The notes beneath the pieces are model-generated. The model did not search any database. It had not been told where the DNA came from and saw only the letters and a list, made by a program, of their open reading frames with translations. Below, piece after piece: positions 44,304 through 52,088 of a stretch of 64,000 nt of DNA (its first letter is position 1; each line of letters starts with the position of its first letter). A program made the position numbers and the translations under genes. This DNA is from Paenibacillus albiflavus (lineage in GTDB: Bacteria; Bacillota; Bacilli; Paenibacillales; NBRC-103111): assembly GCF_004344915.1 (NCBI RefSeq), contig NZ_SKFG01000001.1, positions 1 to 64,000 on the forward strand, in the 5' to 3' direction.

Positions 44304-45101
44304 ATGGATGTACAACTCATTGCCGTAGACATGGATGGCACGTTTCTGAATGACCGCAAGAACTATAATCGAGATCGCTTTCTGGATCAATATGCGCAGA
44401 TGAAAAGAAAAGGTATTCGGTTTGTTGTGGCTAGCGGGAATCAATATTACCAGCTGAGGTCGTTTTTTCCTGAAATTGAGCATGAAATTGCTTTTGTTGC
44501 GGAGAATGGCGCTTATATTATCGATGGGAATGAGGAAGTGTTCACAGCTCGAATGTCTGATGAGACAATTGCGAAAACGCTGGAGCTTCTGAAACACTAT
44601 CCTTCCTCACAAATTGCATTATGTGGCAAACAAAGTGCTTACATGCGGAATGATGAATCGGATGACTATTATAACTATTCAAAACAATACTACCATCGAT
44701 TAAAGAGAGTAGAGAATCTAACGTCTATTGAGGACCAATTGTTTAAATTTGCCCTTCGTTTTCCACTTGAAGATCTGAATCAAGCACTTGTGAACTTGAA
44801 GCTTGAGTTAGGGGAGGAAGTTACGGCCGTATCATGTGGTCATAGGGATGTGGATATTATTGTGACAGGCATTCACAAGGCGCATGGAATTCAGCTTCTT
44901 CAGCAAAGATGGCAGATTGCAAACGATAAGACGGCGGCTTTTGGAGATAGTGGCAATGATGTCGAAATGCTAAGGCATGTACAATATAGTTATGCGATGG
45001 AACATGCGAGTGAACTCGTGATAATGTCGGCGAAATATCAGATCGGTTCGAATAATTCTGAAGCTGTGCTGGATGCGATAGACCTGTTATTAGATAAATA
45101 A
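44304..45101 (+). CDS. Cof-type HAD phosphatase
   Basis: A 265-residue HAD-superfamily hydrolase of the Cof/YidA class. Motif I is DMDGTFL (9-15), motif II the Ser in VVASGNQ (about 43), motif III Lys in GIHKAHGI (about 196), motif IV GDSGNDVEM (about 216-224). A C2-type cap sits between motifs II and III. It dephosphorylates sugar phosphates or cofactors such as FMN or PLP; broad activity is common. GGGGAGG precedes the ATG. It is second gene of the LacI-controlled operon. Confidence 0.88.
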   Translation: MDVQLIAVDMDGTFLNDRKNYNRDRFLDQYAQMKRKGIRFVVASGNQYYQLRSFFPEIEHEIAFVAENGAYIIDGNEEVFTARMSDETIAKTLELLKHYPSSQIALCGKQSAYMRNDESDDYYNYSKQYYHRLKRVENLTSIEDQLFKFALRFPLEDLNQALVNLKLELGEEVTAVSCGHRDVDIIVTGIHKAHGIQLLQQRWQIANDKTAAFGDSGNDVEMLRHVQYSYAMEHASELVIMSAKYQIGSNNSEAVLDAIDLLLDK

Positions 45102-45128
45102 ATACTCATGATCTCTCGATCGAAAAAA

Positions 45129-45191
45129 GGAGCAGCTGCCTCCGGCAAACTGCTCCCTGGTTAGTTGAACTACCGTTCCCCGTTTGTTCAA
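45129..45191. repeat. Dispersed two-hairpin element, copy B
   Basis: GGAGCAG/CTGCTCC (45129-45135 / 45150-45156) then TTGAAC/GTTCAA (45165-45170 / 45186-45191). It lies between the convergent HAD (plus) and GNAT (minus) genes and aligns along its length with 33066-33130. It may act as a bidirectional terminator. Confidence 0.7.
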
Positions 45192-45196
45192 TGAAA

Positions 45197-45730
45197 TTAT
45201 CTTTCTGATATTAATTTGGAATAGATATTGAGATCATTAAACTTTCCTTCTACTCTTTCATATTGTCTAAGTGTTCCTTCAAACGTAAAGTTGTGCTTTT
45301 GTAAAAGCTTTATAGAATTCACGTTTTCGGGGTCGACCTTTGCTTCAATTCGATTCAGCTTTAAAGATGAGAATGCGTGATCTAACAAAGAACAGATAGC
45401 TTCTGAAGCGTATCCTCTTCCCCAAAATGATTTAGCAATATCATATCCAATTTCTGCTTTTTCATTTTCAAAATCAAAGGAATTATATCCACAAGAACCT
45501 ATAATTTCATTTGACTCTTTATTAATTATGGAGAAACGAATTGCCTTACTGTCTCGAGAAAGATCATCAAAAAGATTAATCATCTCTTTTGCTTGATTTT
45601 CATTAGTAAAATAACTAACATTCATAAATTTAGTAACATCTGGATCAGACCAAATTTTAAACAAGCTAGACGAATCCGATACCTTCATTTTTCTCAAATA
45701 TAAACGTTCTGTATGTAACTCTGTAATCAA
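45197..45730 (-). CDS. RimJ/RimL-type GNAT acetyltransferase
   Basis: A 177-residue GNAT enzyme of the RimJ/RimL class, with TERLYLRKM at the start, EIGYDIAKSFWGRGYASEAI (acetyl-CoA site, about 91-110), and NRIEAKVDPENVNSIKLLQKHNF (split here across about 126-148). These acetylate N-terminal amines of ribosomal proteins or other small substrates. The GGAGGT used as ribosome site lies inside the first codons after ATG 45745, 7 nt before TTG 45730, so I take the TTG as start. Single gene. Confidence 0.85.
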   Translation of the reverse strand: MITELHTERLYLRKMKVSDSSSLFKIWSDPDVTKFMNVSYFTNENQAKEMINLFDDLSRDSKAIRFSIINKESNEIIGSCGYNSFDFENEKAEIGYDIAKSFWGRGYASEAICSLLDHAFSSLKLNRIEAKVDPENVNSIKLLQKHNFTFEGTLRQYERVEGKFNDLNIYSKLISER

Positions 45731-45881
45731 TTCTCTTACCTCCATTATATTTTAATAGTTAGGTTTAAGATATTGATATCTGCGCATAGTTCAGTCCCTT
45801 CATTTTTGAAGTTAGTTTCATTATACAAGAGCTTTTAGGATTTATCTACGATCGACTTTTGTTGTAAAATTTTCCGTTAAC

Positions 45882-46523
45882 TTATTTCACTGATAATTTT
45901 GAAGCGGCTTCTTCAGCTTCTTTATATGCTTTTTGTAATACTTCATCTCTGTCTAGTTTATCAGTACCTTGCACTCGAAGAATTTGATAATCTTCAATAC
46001 CAAAAAAATTGAACATCGACTTCAAGTATTTATGCGAATATTCAACTTCGGTATACCAGTCATTATTAGTATAGATTGCTCCACTTCCTTGTATCACAAA
46101 CATACTTCTTCCATCTTTAAGAAGACCAACTGATCCCGTTTCTGTATATTTAAAAGTTTCCCTTGCAATCATAATATTATCCAAATAATCCTTTAACTTT
46201 GATGGCACATTAAAGTTATGAACTGGATAAACAATTACATACTTGTTTGCACTTTTAAATTGTTTTAATACTTCATTCATACGCTCTGTTACTTCTTGTT
46301 CTCGATTTGTTAGTTCTTGTCCTATTCTTAATTTTCCCCATGCAGTTAAAACAGTTTGATCTATCATTGGTACTATGTCCTTATATAAGTTAATTTGTTC
46401 AATGACTTCATCATTAGAATGCTTCTCCATATAAATTTTCATAAAGTAATTAAATACATTTAGACTAAATGAAGAGGTGGAATCGACTTCTGGATGTGCA
46501 TTAATGATAAGCAGTTTGCTCAT
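45882..46523 (-). CDS. azoR: FMN-dependent NADH-azoreductase / quinone reductase
   Basis: A 213-residue flavodoxin-fold oxidoreductase of the AzoR family: phosphate loop NAHPEVDSTSSFSL (8-21), PVHNFNVPSKLKDYLDNIM (about 99-117), ending in helices after GSGAIYTN. These enzymes reduce azo compounds and quinones with FMN and NADH and protect from electrophile stress. AAAGGAG lies 11 nt before the ATG. It is divergent from an Rrf2-family gene, with two ATCGTCGAT motifs in the shared region. Confidence 0.85.
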   Translation of the reverse strand: MSKLLIINAHPEVDSTSSFSLNVFNYFMKIYMEKHSNDEVIEQINLYKDIVPMIDQTVLTAWGKLRIGQELTNREQEVTERMNEVLKQFKSANKYVIVYPVHNFNVPSKLKDYLDNIMIARETFKYTETGSVGLLKDGRSMFVIQGSGAIYTNNDWYTEVEYSHKYLKSMFNFFGIEDYQILRVQGTDKLDRDEVLQKAYKEAEEAASKLSVK

Positions 46524-46578
46524 TGGATGTTTTCTCCTTTAAATTTAATTTATTTAATCTTAATTGTCGACATTATTA

Positions 46579-46603
46579 ATCGTCGATAAATTATATCGTC
46601 GAT
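46579..46603. promoter_or_regulatory. Paired ATCGTCGAT motifs between azoR and the Rrf2 gene
   Basis: ATCGTCGAT occurs at 46579-46587 and 46595-46603, 16 bp apart; each is a palindrome around its central T. Together they form a larger TTAATCG...CGATTAA inverted repeat. They lie 56-80 nt before azoR, consistent with control by the divergent Rrf2-type regulator. Confidence 0.45.
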
Positions 46604-46750
46604 TAATATAATAGATAATATAAAGGTTTCATAGCCTTTTGTCAAATTCTATAGATTCTAAAATTAGTTTTTGATAATTTACAAAAAAACATTTAGGGCT
46701 TATAATAATTGTTTTGATAGCCTTTTTACATTGAAAGCAGGTGAGTCTAT

Positions 46751-47266
46751 ATGCAGTATAGTGTTATGGTTGAATATGCGTTGCATAGCCTTGTTTATTT
46801 AATAGACGTACCCGAAGAGGAAAGTATTGGAATAAAAGACCTTTCAGAATTTCAAGGGCTTTCAGAAACATATCTCTCAAAAGTTTTTGGTAAATTATCA
46901 AAGGCTGGTATCGTGAGTTCGACACCTGGTGTAAAAGGTGGTTATAAATTAGCTAAGTCCCCCGAAGAAATTTCTTTTTGGGATGTAATAGAAGCAGTTG
47001 AAGGAGTAAAACCTATTTTTCAATGTAAAAATGTTTTGAAAACTAATCTTATGCATTTAGATAAAGAATGCTCTTCCTGTGCTTCCGCCAATTCTTCTTG
47101 TACGATTAACTTAACTATGCTTGAGGCAGAAGAATATATGCGTGATTTTCTTCGTAATAAGACCCTTGCCTGGTTAAATGATGAACTTAATCACGTTTTA
47201 CCTGGAAAAATGCGGACAGATAGCCGAGAATACTTTATAAGAAAAACTCAAACTAACTCATTTTAA
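46751..47266 (+). CDS. Rrf2-family regulator with Cys cluster
   Basis: A 171-residue Rrf2 protein: winged HTH at the N-terminus (GIKDLSEFQGLSETYLSKVF, about 27-46), wing GVKGGYKLAKSPEEISFWDV (about 61-80). It has a Cys-rich segment, Cys in QCKNV and ECSSCASANSSC (about 92-116), that could hold an Fe-S cluster or sense electrophiles. The 25-residue tail is longer than in the IscR core. AGGTG precedes the ATG. It is divergent from the azoreductase gene, its likely target. Confidence 0.87.
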   Translation: MQYSVMVEYALHSLVYLIDVPEEESIGIKDLSEFQGLSETYLSKVFGKLSKAGIVSSTPGVKGGYKLAKSPEEISFWDVIEAVEGVKPIFQCKNVLKTNLMHLDKECSSCASANSSCTINLTMLEAEEYMRDFLRNKTLAWLNDELNHVLPGKMRTDSREYFIRKTQTNSF

Positions 47267-47289
47267 AAACGTAATTATTAATATAAAGG

Positions 47290-47326
47290 AAAGCCCTGAA
47301 AATCCTCTGCAAATTTTCAGGGCTTT
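47290..47326. terminator. Bidirectional terminator after the Rrf2 gene
   Basis: AAAGCCCTGAAAAT (47290-47303) and ATTTTCAGGGCTTT (47313-47326) form a perfect 14-bp stem with a 9-nt loop, 24 nt past the Rrf2 stop. The last codons of the minus-strand 86-aa frame lie inside its right arm. Confidence 0.8.
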
Positions 47327-47577
47327 ATATAATTATTATCAGTTACCAGCCTCGACAATTCCTCTGTACCGTGCCACCGCAATGCTAAGCGCTGCAATTC
47401 CATTTGGATGAATCCCCCCTGCGGCATGAGTCCAACATTTTCAGAGAATAGTCCACTCCTTTTGTATGTTCTAAAAACAAGACCACGATTTTTTTCTCCG
47501 AAATGACCAACGTTATCAATATATCTCTCAATAAACCCGGTTGAATCTGTTATGTTCTTATCATTGGCTTTTGACAT
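47317..47577 (-). CDS. Unrecognised 86-aa protein or gene remnant
   Basis: I do not recognise this. The 86-residue product is soluble and mixed, with GLFSENVGLMPQGGFIQMEL in the middle. Its last residues (DNNYIKP) come from the terminator stem, which suggests the true 3' end was lost or replaced. There is no good ribosome site before ATG 47577. It lies between the Rrf2 gene (convergent) and the DUF1801 gene (same strand, 21 nt upstream). It may be a fragment rather than a complete gene. Confidence 0.35.
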   Translation of the reverse strand: MSKANDKNITDSTGFIERYIDNVGHFGEKNRGLVFRTYKRSGLFSENVGLMPQGGFIQMELQRLALRWHGTEELSRLVTDNNYIKP

Positions 47578-47598
47578 TTCCGATGACCAGTCTATTTA

Positions 47599-48018
47599 TT
47601 ATATCCCAAGCATTGGTAGATCCTTTCGAGTATGATAAGTGAGTGCCAATACAATGCACTGTTTTAATTCATCTACCGGTATTTCATCATTTTCGGCAAA
47701 TACAATCGCTCGATTACCTTCATAGTTGAATAAATCTCTATAAACCTCTTTAAACGTATCAACTAGCTTTGTATTACAGTTAAAATACATGGCGTATTGA
47801 TCTGGGCTTGACTGTTTCCAGCCTATTCTAATTGTACTCCCTTTTTGTGTGATATAACTAGGCTCTCCCCATTTTAGCGTTTCATCCAAATGATCAACGC
47901 CTTTTGTCTCTAATGCCGTATCCAATATTATCTGACGAAGAATCAATAGTTTCGACTGAATGTGTTTAGGATACTGTTCGAATACTTCCTCCAACTTGGT
48001 ATTTTCAATTGTACTCAT
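47599..48018 (-). CDS. DUF1801 protein
   Basis: A 139-residue protein of the DUF1801 (YdhG-like, frataxin-homologue-like fold) family: FEQYPKHIQSKLLILRQII (about 12-30), ETLKWGEPSYITQKGSTIRI (about 46-65) and the strand YAMYFNCNTKLVDTF. The biochemical role is not established. ATG 48018 has AAGGA 9 nt upstream; ATG 48027 is closer. Downstream of the MFS gene (47 nt) on the same strand and possibly co-transcribed. Confidence 0.8.
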   Translation of the reverse strand: MSTIENTKLEEVFEQYPKHIQSKLLILRQIILDTALETKGVDHLDETLKWGEPSYITQKGSTIRIGWKQSSPDQYAMYFNCNTKLVDTFKEVYRDLFNYEGNRAIVFAENDEIPVDELKQCIVLALTYHTRKDLPMLGI

Positions 48019-48064
48019 ATTGATCATTCCTTTTTTTAAATAACAAACTAGTCGGCAAATATTT

Positions 48065-49276
48065 CTAGGTACTACATCGTACAGATTCAGTGTTCTTCAA
48101 CTGCTGGGATCCACGTTTAATAAAAAATGTAGCCAATAGTCCCAGCAATAAGCAACATGCCAAGATCGAAAAAGTAAGTACATAGTTCCCAAAGCCGAGC
48201 AACAGAATGGCTAAGATTGGCCCTATAGTAGCACCTAAGTTTACAACAACCGTATAAATGGAAATTGCCGCACCTCGTGCAGCTCCACCCAGTTCACCGA
48301 CCAGTGAAACCAATGATGGGATGGCAACCGCAATTCCGGATACAAACACAACGCTCATAGCAATTATAAACACCATGTTTGCGCCAAATCCTAAGAGGAT
48401 CAATCCGATAGCAGAAAGGATTATTGCGCTTCTAAGTATCGGTATCACACCAAATCTTTTAACCAGTCTACTCGCAAAAAGAGACATTAGCATTCCTAGG
48501 ACCCCTACGGATCGCACATAAAGTATTTGTTGATTTGAAAACCCGAAAAGAGAACTGCTTAAAAAATTACCCAATGCAGTGTACATGCCTACAAAAGAAA
48601 GCAACATGACTAGTGCGATTACAAAGGCTAACCATAGTGACTTTTGTGCCAGCGTTTTTCTCATTTGTTTAAATGTTTCTGCAACTCGAATCCCATTCGC
48701 TGGGAGGTTTGGTATAAAGAATATCATCAGTAGTGTTAGTATAAAATATATAGCCGCTAAAATAATGAATACATATTGCCAACCAAGATGAAAACTTACA
48801 TAACTGCTGAATACCTGCCCTATAATTCCAGCCATAAGAAAACTTGTACTCATACAGCTAATTGCAAAAACTCTTTTATGTTGCGGGAACAACTCCATCA
48901 CATAGGGGAGTACTACGGGAGAGAAAGTAGCCGCAGTCAAGCCTTGTATTGCTCTCAAAAGAATAACAGAGAACAAACTGCTTTGAAACCCTAGAAAGCT
49001 TGTAACAATCGTTAATGCAATTAATCCAACAAGCATGATTCTTTTTCGGCCAAAACGATCTGATAATGGACCAAGCAACAAGCAGCCCATAGCGAAACTT
49101 AGCGTAAACGAGCTACTTACCCATACTGCTTGACTCTCTAAAACCAAAAACTCTTTTGAAAATACGGATATTAACGGAATTGTGACATAGAAGCTGGACA
49201 TAATTGCTAAACCTGAAAAAAACAATATCAATATAATGTAAGAGTAACGTTGAACTGTTTTATCTAACTGTTTCAT
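48065..49276 (-). CDS. MFS transporter (multidrug/YnfM-like)
   Basis: A 403-residue 12-helix major facilitator. The loop 2-3 motif GPLSDRFGRKRIMLVG (about 69-84) is complete, and motif C-like SFLMAGIIGQVFSSY (about 145-159) suggests a drug/proton antiporter. It resembles YnfM/YwfA-type efflux proteins. GAGGAG precedes the ATG. It sits between DUF1801 and the terminator of the thioredoxin operon. Substrate unknown. Confidence 0.83.
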   Translation of the reverse strand: MKQLDKTVQRYSYIILILFFSGLAIMSSFYVTIPLISVFSKEFLVLESQAVWVSSSFTLSFAMGCLLLGPLSDRFGRKRIMLVGLIALTIVTSFLGFQSSLFSVILLRAIQGLTAATFSPVVLPYVMELFPQHKRVFAISCMSTSFLMAGIIGQVFSSYVSFHLGWQYVFIILAAIYFILTLLMIFFIPNLPANGIRVAETFKQMRKTLAQKSLWLAFVIALVMLLSFVGMYTALGNFLSSSLFGFSNQQILYVRSVGVLGMLMSLFASRLVKRFGVIPILRSAIILSAIGLILLGFGANMVFIIAMSVVFVSGIAVAIPSLVSLVGELGGAARGAAISIYTVVVNLGATIGPILAILLLGFGNYVLTFSILACCLLLGLLATFFIKRGSQQLKNTESVRCST

Positions 49277-49313
49277 TTATTTTATCTCCTCTATAAATTA
49301 ACTACTTAACTAT

Positions 49314-49346
49314 ACGAAAGCCGTCGGTTGGGCCGGCGGCTTTCGT
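49314..49346. terminator. Terminator of the thioredoxin operon
   Basis: ACGAAAGCCGTCGG (49314-49327) pairs with CCGGCGGCTTTCGT (49333-49346), 14 bp with one G-U. It lies 18 nt beyond the trxA stop. Flanks are only moderately T-rich. Confidence 0.72.
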
Positions 49347-49364
49347 TGGGAGTTTTACGTTATT

Positions 49365-49682
49365 TCATATTTTATCTGATATGAACTGTTTTAAATTATC
49401 AATATAAACAGCTCCAACGATTTTATCGATTGGCTCACCATTTTTAAAAAGAATCGTAGTCGGAAGGCTCATAATTCCATAATGTGCGGCAGTATTTGGT
49501 TGTTCATCTACATTGATTTTTAGTACCCTCACTTCTTTGCTATACTCCTGATCGAACCTCTCGAGTGTAGGTGCAAAAGAGCGGCAAGGTCCGCACCAAG
49601 GCGCCCAAAAATTAACTAATGTAAAACCATCATTTCTCAAATCATTTTTAAAAGTTGTATCCGTAGAGTGACAAATAGTCAT
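49365..49682 (-). CDS. trxA: Thioredoxin
   Basis: A 105-residue thioredoxin with the active site FWAPWCGPCRSFAPTL (WCGPC, about 27-31) and the cis-Pro in SLPTTILFKNGE (about 70). It reduces protein disulfides using electrons from a thioredoxin reductase, here encoded upstream in the same direction. GGAGG lies 9 nt or so before ATG 49682; a frame starting 7 codons earlier is not supported. The third gene of the Rrf2-reductase-thioredoxin unit; it is probably an accessory copy. Confidence 0.92.
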   Translation of the reverse strand: MTICHSTDTTFKNDLRNDGFTLVNFWAPWCGPCRSFAPTLERFDQEYSKEVRVLKINVDEQPNTAAHYGIMSLPTTILFKNGEPIDKIVGAVYIDNLKQFISDKI

Positions 49683-49855
49683 GTGTATCTTCCTCCATTC
49701 CATAATTTTTCACACATTTTCTTCAATGATAAATCGACTGGATATCATCACCTCCTTAAACTTAAACAACGCGTCTGAAATCGAAATCCACCTATTTTTG
49801 AGATATCAAAGATTCTTTATATCCGTAATTAGTCCATAGGTGAACTCCCATGTTC

Positions 49856-50755
49856 TTAAAAATCCTCCTCCGTTAAATCCATATTTACGCTCATAGCGGT
49901 TCGACTGCCGTCCGCTGCAGCGAAAACCACTTGGGAAGGAGCCACGTATGAAGCATCTCCTGCGATATATAAACCAGGTATTGAGGACCTCCCCTTTCCA
50001 TCGGTGTTAATCCCGCCTGACGCTGTCACTTCACAGCCTAATCGTTCTGCGAACGGAATGCTTTGCACAAATTTAGGAGTCACGAAGCCGCCAGCCCTCG
50101 GAATTTGAGTTCCGTCTGCAAAGCGAACATGTTCAAGCTGCCCATTTTGGCCAATGAAAGCTGTGATAAGTTGCTCCATTACCACGATTCCCTTTGATTG
50201 AAGCTGCTTTTTGTGCTCTTCTGACAGGGATGCCTTACCATTCGTGCAGACAACCAAATCCTTGCTCCAATTGAGAAGCAATTTACCCTTGTGTAACAAG
50301 TCCGAGTATTCGGAAACAACAACAAGCGGTTGATCTTGGAGCTCCCAGCCATCGCAATAGGGACAATTGAACAAGCTTTTCCCATAAAGCGGATAAAAGC
50401 CTTCAATCTCTGGATATGTCTCCTTTACGCCTGTTGCCAAGATCAATTTTCGCGCTTGAAGGTGATGGCCATTAGAATCAATCAACTCAAATCCATATTG
50501 GGTAATGTGAACGGAAACAACCTCAGTTTGAAGATGCTCCACTAACGGATAACTCTTAACCTCCTCAAGAGCAATACTGCGAAACTCGGCTGGCGTTACA
50601 CCGTCTCTTGTAATAAAGCCGTGAGATGCATGCGTAACGGCATTTCTGGGTCGATTATTATCGAATAAAATTACATTTCTCCTTGTCCTTCCAAGCACGA
50701 GAGCCGCATTCAACCCGGCAGGTCCCCCGCCTATAATAGCGCAATCGTAAATCAT
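49856..50755 (-). CDS. Thioredoxin-reductase-like FAD/NAD(P)H oxidoreductase
   Basis: A 299-residue flavoprotein with FAD motif IIGGGPAGLNAAL (about 8-20), the redox pair in NCPYCDG (CPYC, about 130-133), and the closing GLYIAGDASYVAP (about 270-282). The NAD(P) GGG motif is poor (VVVSEYSDLLHKG), which is a difference from standard TrxB and suggests a ferredoxin-dependent or atypical reductase. ATG 50755 has AGAGGAG 9 nt upstream, against a TTG at 50764. Between the Rrf2 gene and trxA on the same strand. Confidence 0.85.
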   Translation of the reverse strand: MIYDCAIIGGGPAGLNAALVLGRTRRNVILFDNNRPRNAVTHASHGFITRDGVTPAEFRSIALEEVKSYPLVEHLQTEVVSVHITQYGFELIDSNGHHLQARKLILATGVKETYPEIEGFYPLYGKSLFNCPYCDGWELQDQPLVVVSEYSDLLHKGKLLLNWSKDLVVCTNGKASLSEEHKKQLQSKGIVVMEQLITAFIGQNGQLEHVRFADGTQIPRAGGFVTPKFVQSIPFAERLGCEVTASGGINTDGKGRSSIPGLYIAGDASYVAPSQVVFAAADGSRTAMSVNMDLTEEDF

Positions 50756-50785
50756 GACACTCAACTCCTCTAATATAGATATTAC

Positions 50786-50799
50786 AGACTTATTATATC
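50786..50799 (-). promoter_or_regulatory. GATATAATAAGTCT motif before the reductase gene
   Basis: Minus-strand GATATAATAAGTCT, 31 nt or so upstream of the reductase start, includes a TATAAT -10. It matches 13 of 14 bases of the motif in front of the Rrf2 gene (51240-51253), so both are likely bound by that regulator. Confidence 0.5.
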
Positions 50800-50823
50800 C
50801 TTAATTAAACATAAATATTTCTT

Positions 50824-51222
50824 TTAGCTTATGTTTGCTTTTGAGGCCATGTCCATCAATTTCGTGTTTTTGAGATGGCTTTCCATCTTCTCTTCCGCTT
50901 CCTTCATAACAGCTTGAATTGTGCATTCGTCGCCATGAACAAAATTACATTCAAACAAAGAGGCAGTACCCTCAATAGCGTGGATAATATCCAAAAATGT
51001 AATGTCATCTTTTTTACGGGATAAGCGATATCCCCCGTTGACACCGGAAACAGACTCGATCATCCCTGCTTTCACGAGCCTTGTTAAAATTTTTGAAAGA
51101 TAGGTTGGCGAAACACCTTGCATTTCTGCTAACTCCTGAACACCTATCGGCTTAACCGGCGAAGCTTCAAAAAGCTTGAGCATGGTGTGCAAAGCATAAT
51201 TCGTTGCTTTTGTAAATCTCAC
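50824..51222 (-). CDS. Rrf2-family regulator of the thioredoxin operon
   Basis: A 132-residue Rrf2 protein: HTH in GVQELAEMQGVSPTYLSKIL (about 27-46), wing VNGGYRLSRKKDDITFLDII (about 61-80). Only two Cys (FECNF and DECTI, about 91 and 99) remain, which is not the three-Cys IscR/NsrR pattern, and a thiol switch as in S. aureus HypR is possible. GTG 51222 with GAGGTG upstream. First gene of the unit; a promoter TTGACA-18-TATTAT and a GATACAATAAGTCT motif lie before it. Confidence 0.87.
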   Translation of the reverse strand: MRFTKATNYALHTMLKLFEASPVKPIGVQELAEMQGVSPTYLSKILTRLVKAGMIESVSGVNGGYRLSRKKDDITFLDIIHAIEGTASLFECNFVHGDECTIQAVMKEAEEKMESHLKNTKLMDMASKANIS

Positions 51223-51239
51223 GGTAACACCTCATTCAA

Positions 51240-51253
51240 AGACTTATTGTATC
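51240..51253 (-). promoter_or_regulatory. GATACAATAAGTCT motif and promoter of the Rrf2 gene
   Basis: Minus-strand GATACAATAAGTCT lies directly behind a TTGACA ... TATTAT promoter (18-nt spacer) and 18 nt before the GTG start. It is almost identical to the motif at 50786-50799, as expected for an autoregulated repressor site near the start of transcription. Confidence 0.5.
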
Positions 51254-51309
51254 TATAATATCCTCGAAATTGTTAATGTGTCAAGTTATACCTTTTCAAG
51301 TGATGAGCT

Positions 51310-51449
51310 TTACAACAGTCCTCTTTTATTACGATATTGTAAAGGTGTGACGCCAACTAATTTCTTAATGATTTTAGCAAAATAGTTTTGATAATCAAAT
51401 CCTACCGCAATGGCGATTTCATGAATAGATTTCTGGAAGCGATGCATTC
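51310..51449 (-). pseudogene. Remnant of an AraC-family regulator (C-terminal HTH only)
   Basis: In the frame ending at the TAA at 51310 the sequence reads [20 protein letters not shown] followed by [15 protein letters not shown]: the second HTH and signature end of an AraC-family protein. The upstream two thirds of the gene are missing; the fragment begins right at the stop codon of the flavodoxin-like gene (51450). No ribosome site. It is the tail of a lost regulator. Confidence 0.8.
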
Positions 51450-52088
51450 CTAAAGCTTTTTAATAATATCTTTTTTCTTCAGACCATTCCTTTTAGCTTT
51501 TGCATGCCAAAAAGAGTGTGTCGCTGCAAAGCGCCAGGCAAAGCGCGGAAAATTTGGACTGAACAACAAGGATTCATCACTATCATGCGTATGTATATTT
51601 TGTGCCAGGCTTTCCATTGCTTTTCCTAGATTTTTTAAAGGGCCTTTGCCAAGTGGTACCTTTTCGATAAAACCCATCATTTCACCAGCGCCTTGTCCGA
51701 TTCCTTGCCCAAAATGAAGGCCGGATCGTATGCACCAGTTTTTGATGATTTCAAGAGCAATATAAGTTTGCTTTCCTTCATAAAATCCATTGTTCACAAT
51801 GGAATATACATAAATTTCCTTTTTTCGTTCAGCTTTCATATACCCTTCAAGTGTAGTCAGCATCCTTAATAAATGCGACGGTATTGCATCGAAGTATAGA
51901 GGGAATGCAATAATCAGTGTATCCATGTGGCAAAGCTCGATGTATTGCTCATCGGTAAGAGGTTTTTTATTCATGTTATAGTGTAATACTTCATGCTCGG
52001 CGTTTATCAGGGGTTCAAGTGCTTTGAGCATCATGCCCGAATTGCTCTTTCCTAACTTGGGGCTTCCATTTATCATAGCGATTCTCAC
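51450..52088 (-). CDS. Flavodoxin-like NAD(P)H oxidoreductase
   Basis: A 212-residue flavodoxin-fold protein. Flavin phosphate loop [15 protein letters not shown] (7-21); [20 protein letters not shown] (about 56-75) is the second FMN loop region. The C-terminal 60 residues are basic and unlike the usual short forms. GTG 52088, with AAGGAGG 7 nt upstream, shares one base with the stop of the preceding gene, so translation is coupled. Third gene of the TetR operon; physiological substrate unknown. Confidence 0.8.
   Translation of the reverse strand: MRIAMINGSPKLGKSNSGMMLKALEPLINAEHEVLHYNMNKKPLTDEQYIELCHMDTLIIAFPLYFDAIPSHLLRMLTTLEGYMKAERKKEIYVYSIVNNGFYEGKQTYIALEIIKNWCIRSGLHFGQGIGQGAGEMMGFIEKVPLGKGPLKNLGKAMESLAQNIHTHDSDESLLFSPNFPRFAWRFAATHSFWHAKAKRNGLKKKDIIKKL

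Noticed and set aside
46579-46603. Short direct repeats as a possible CRISPR or iteron array
   Set aside because: Only two 9-bp units with no regular spacers or cas/rep genes; they fit an operator.
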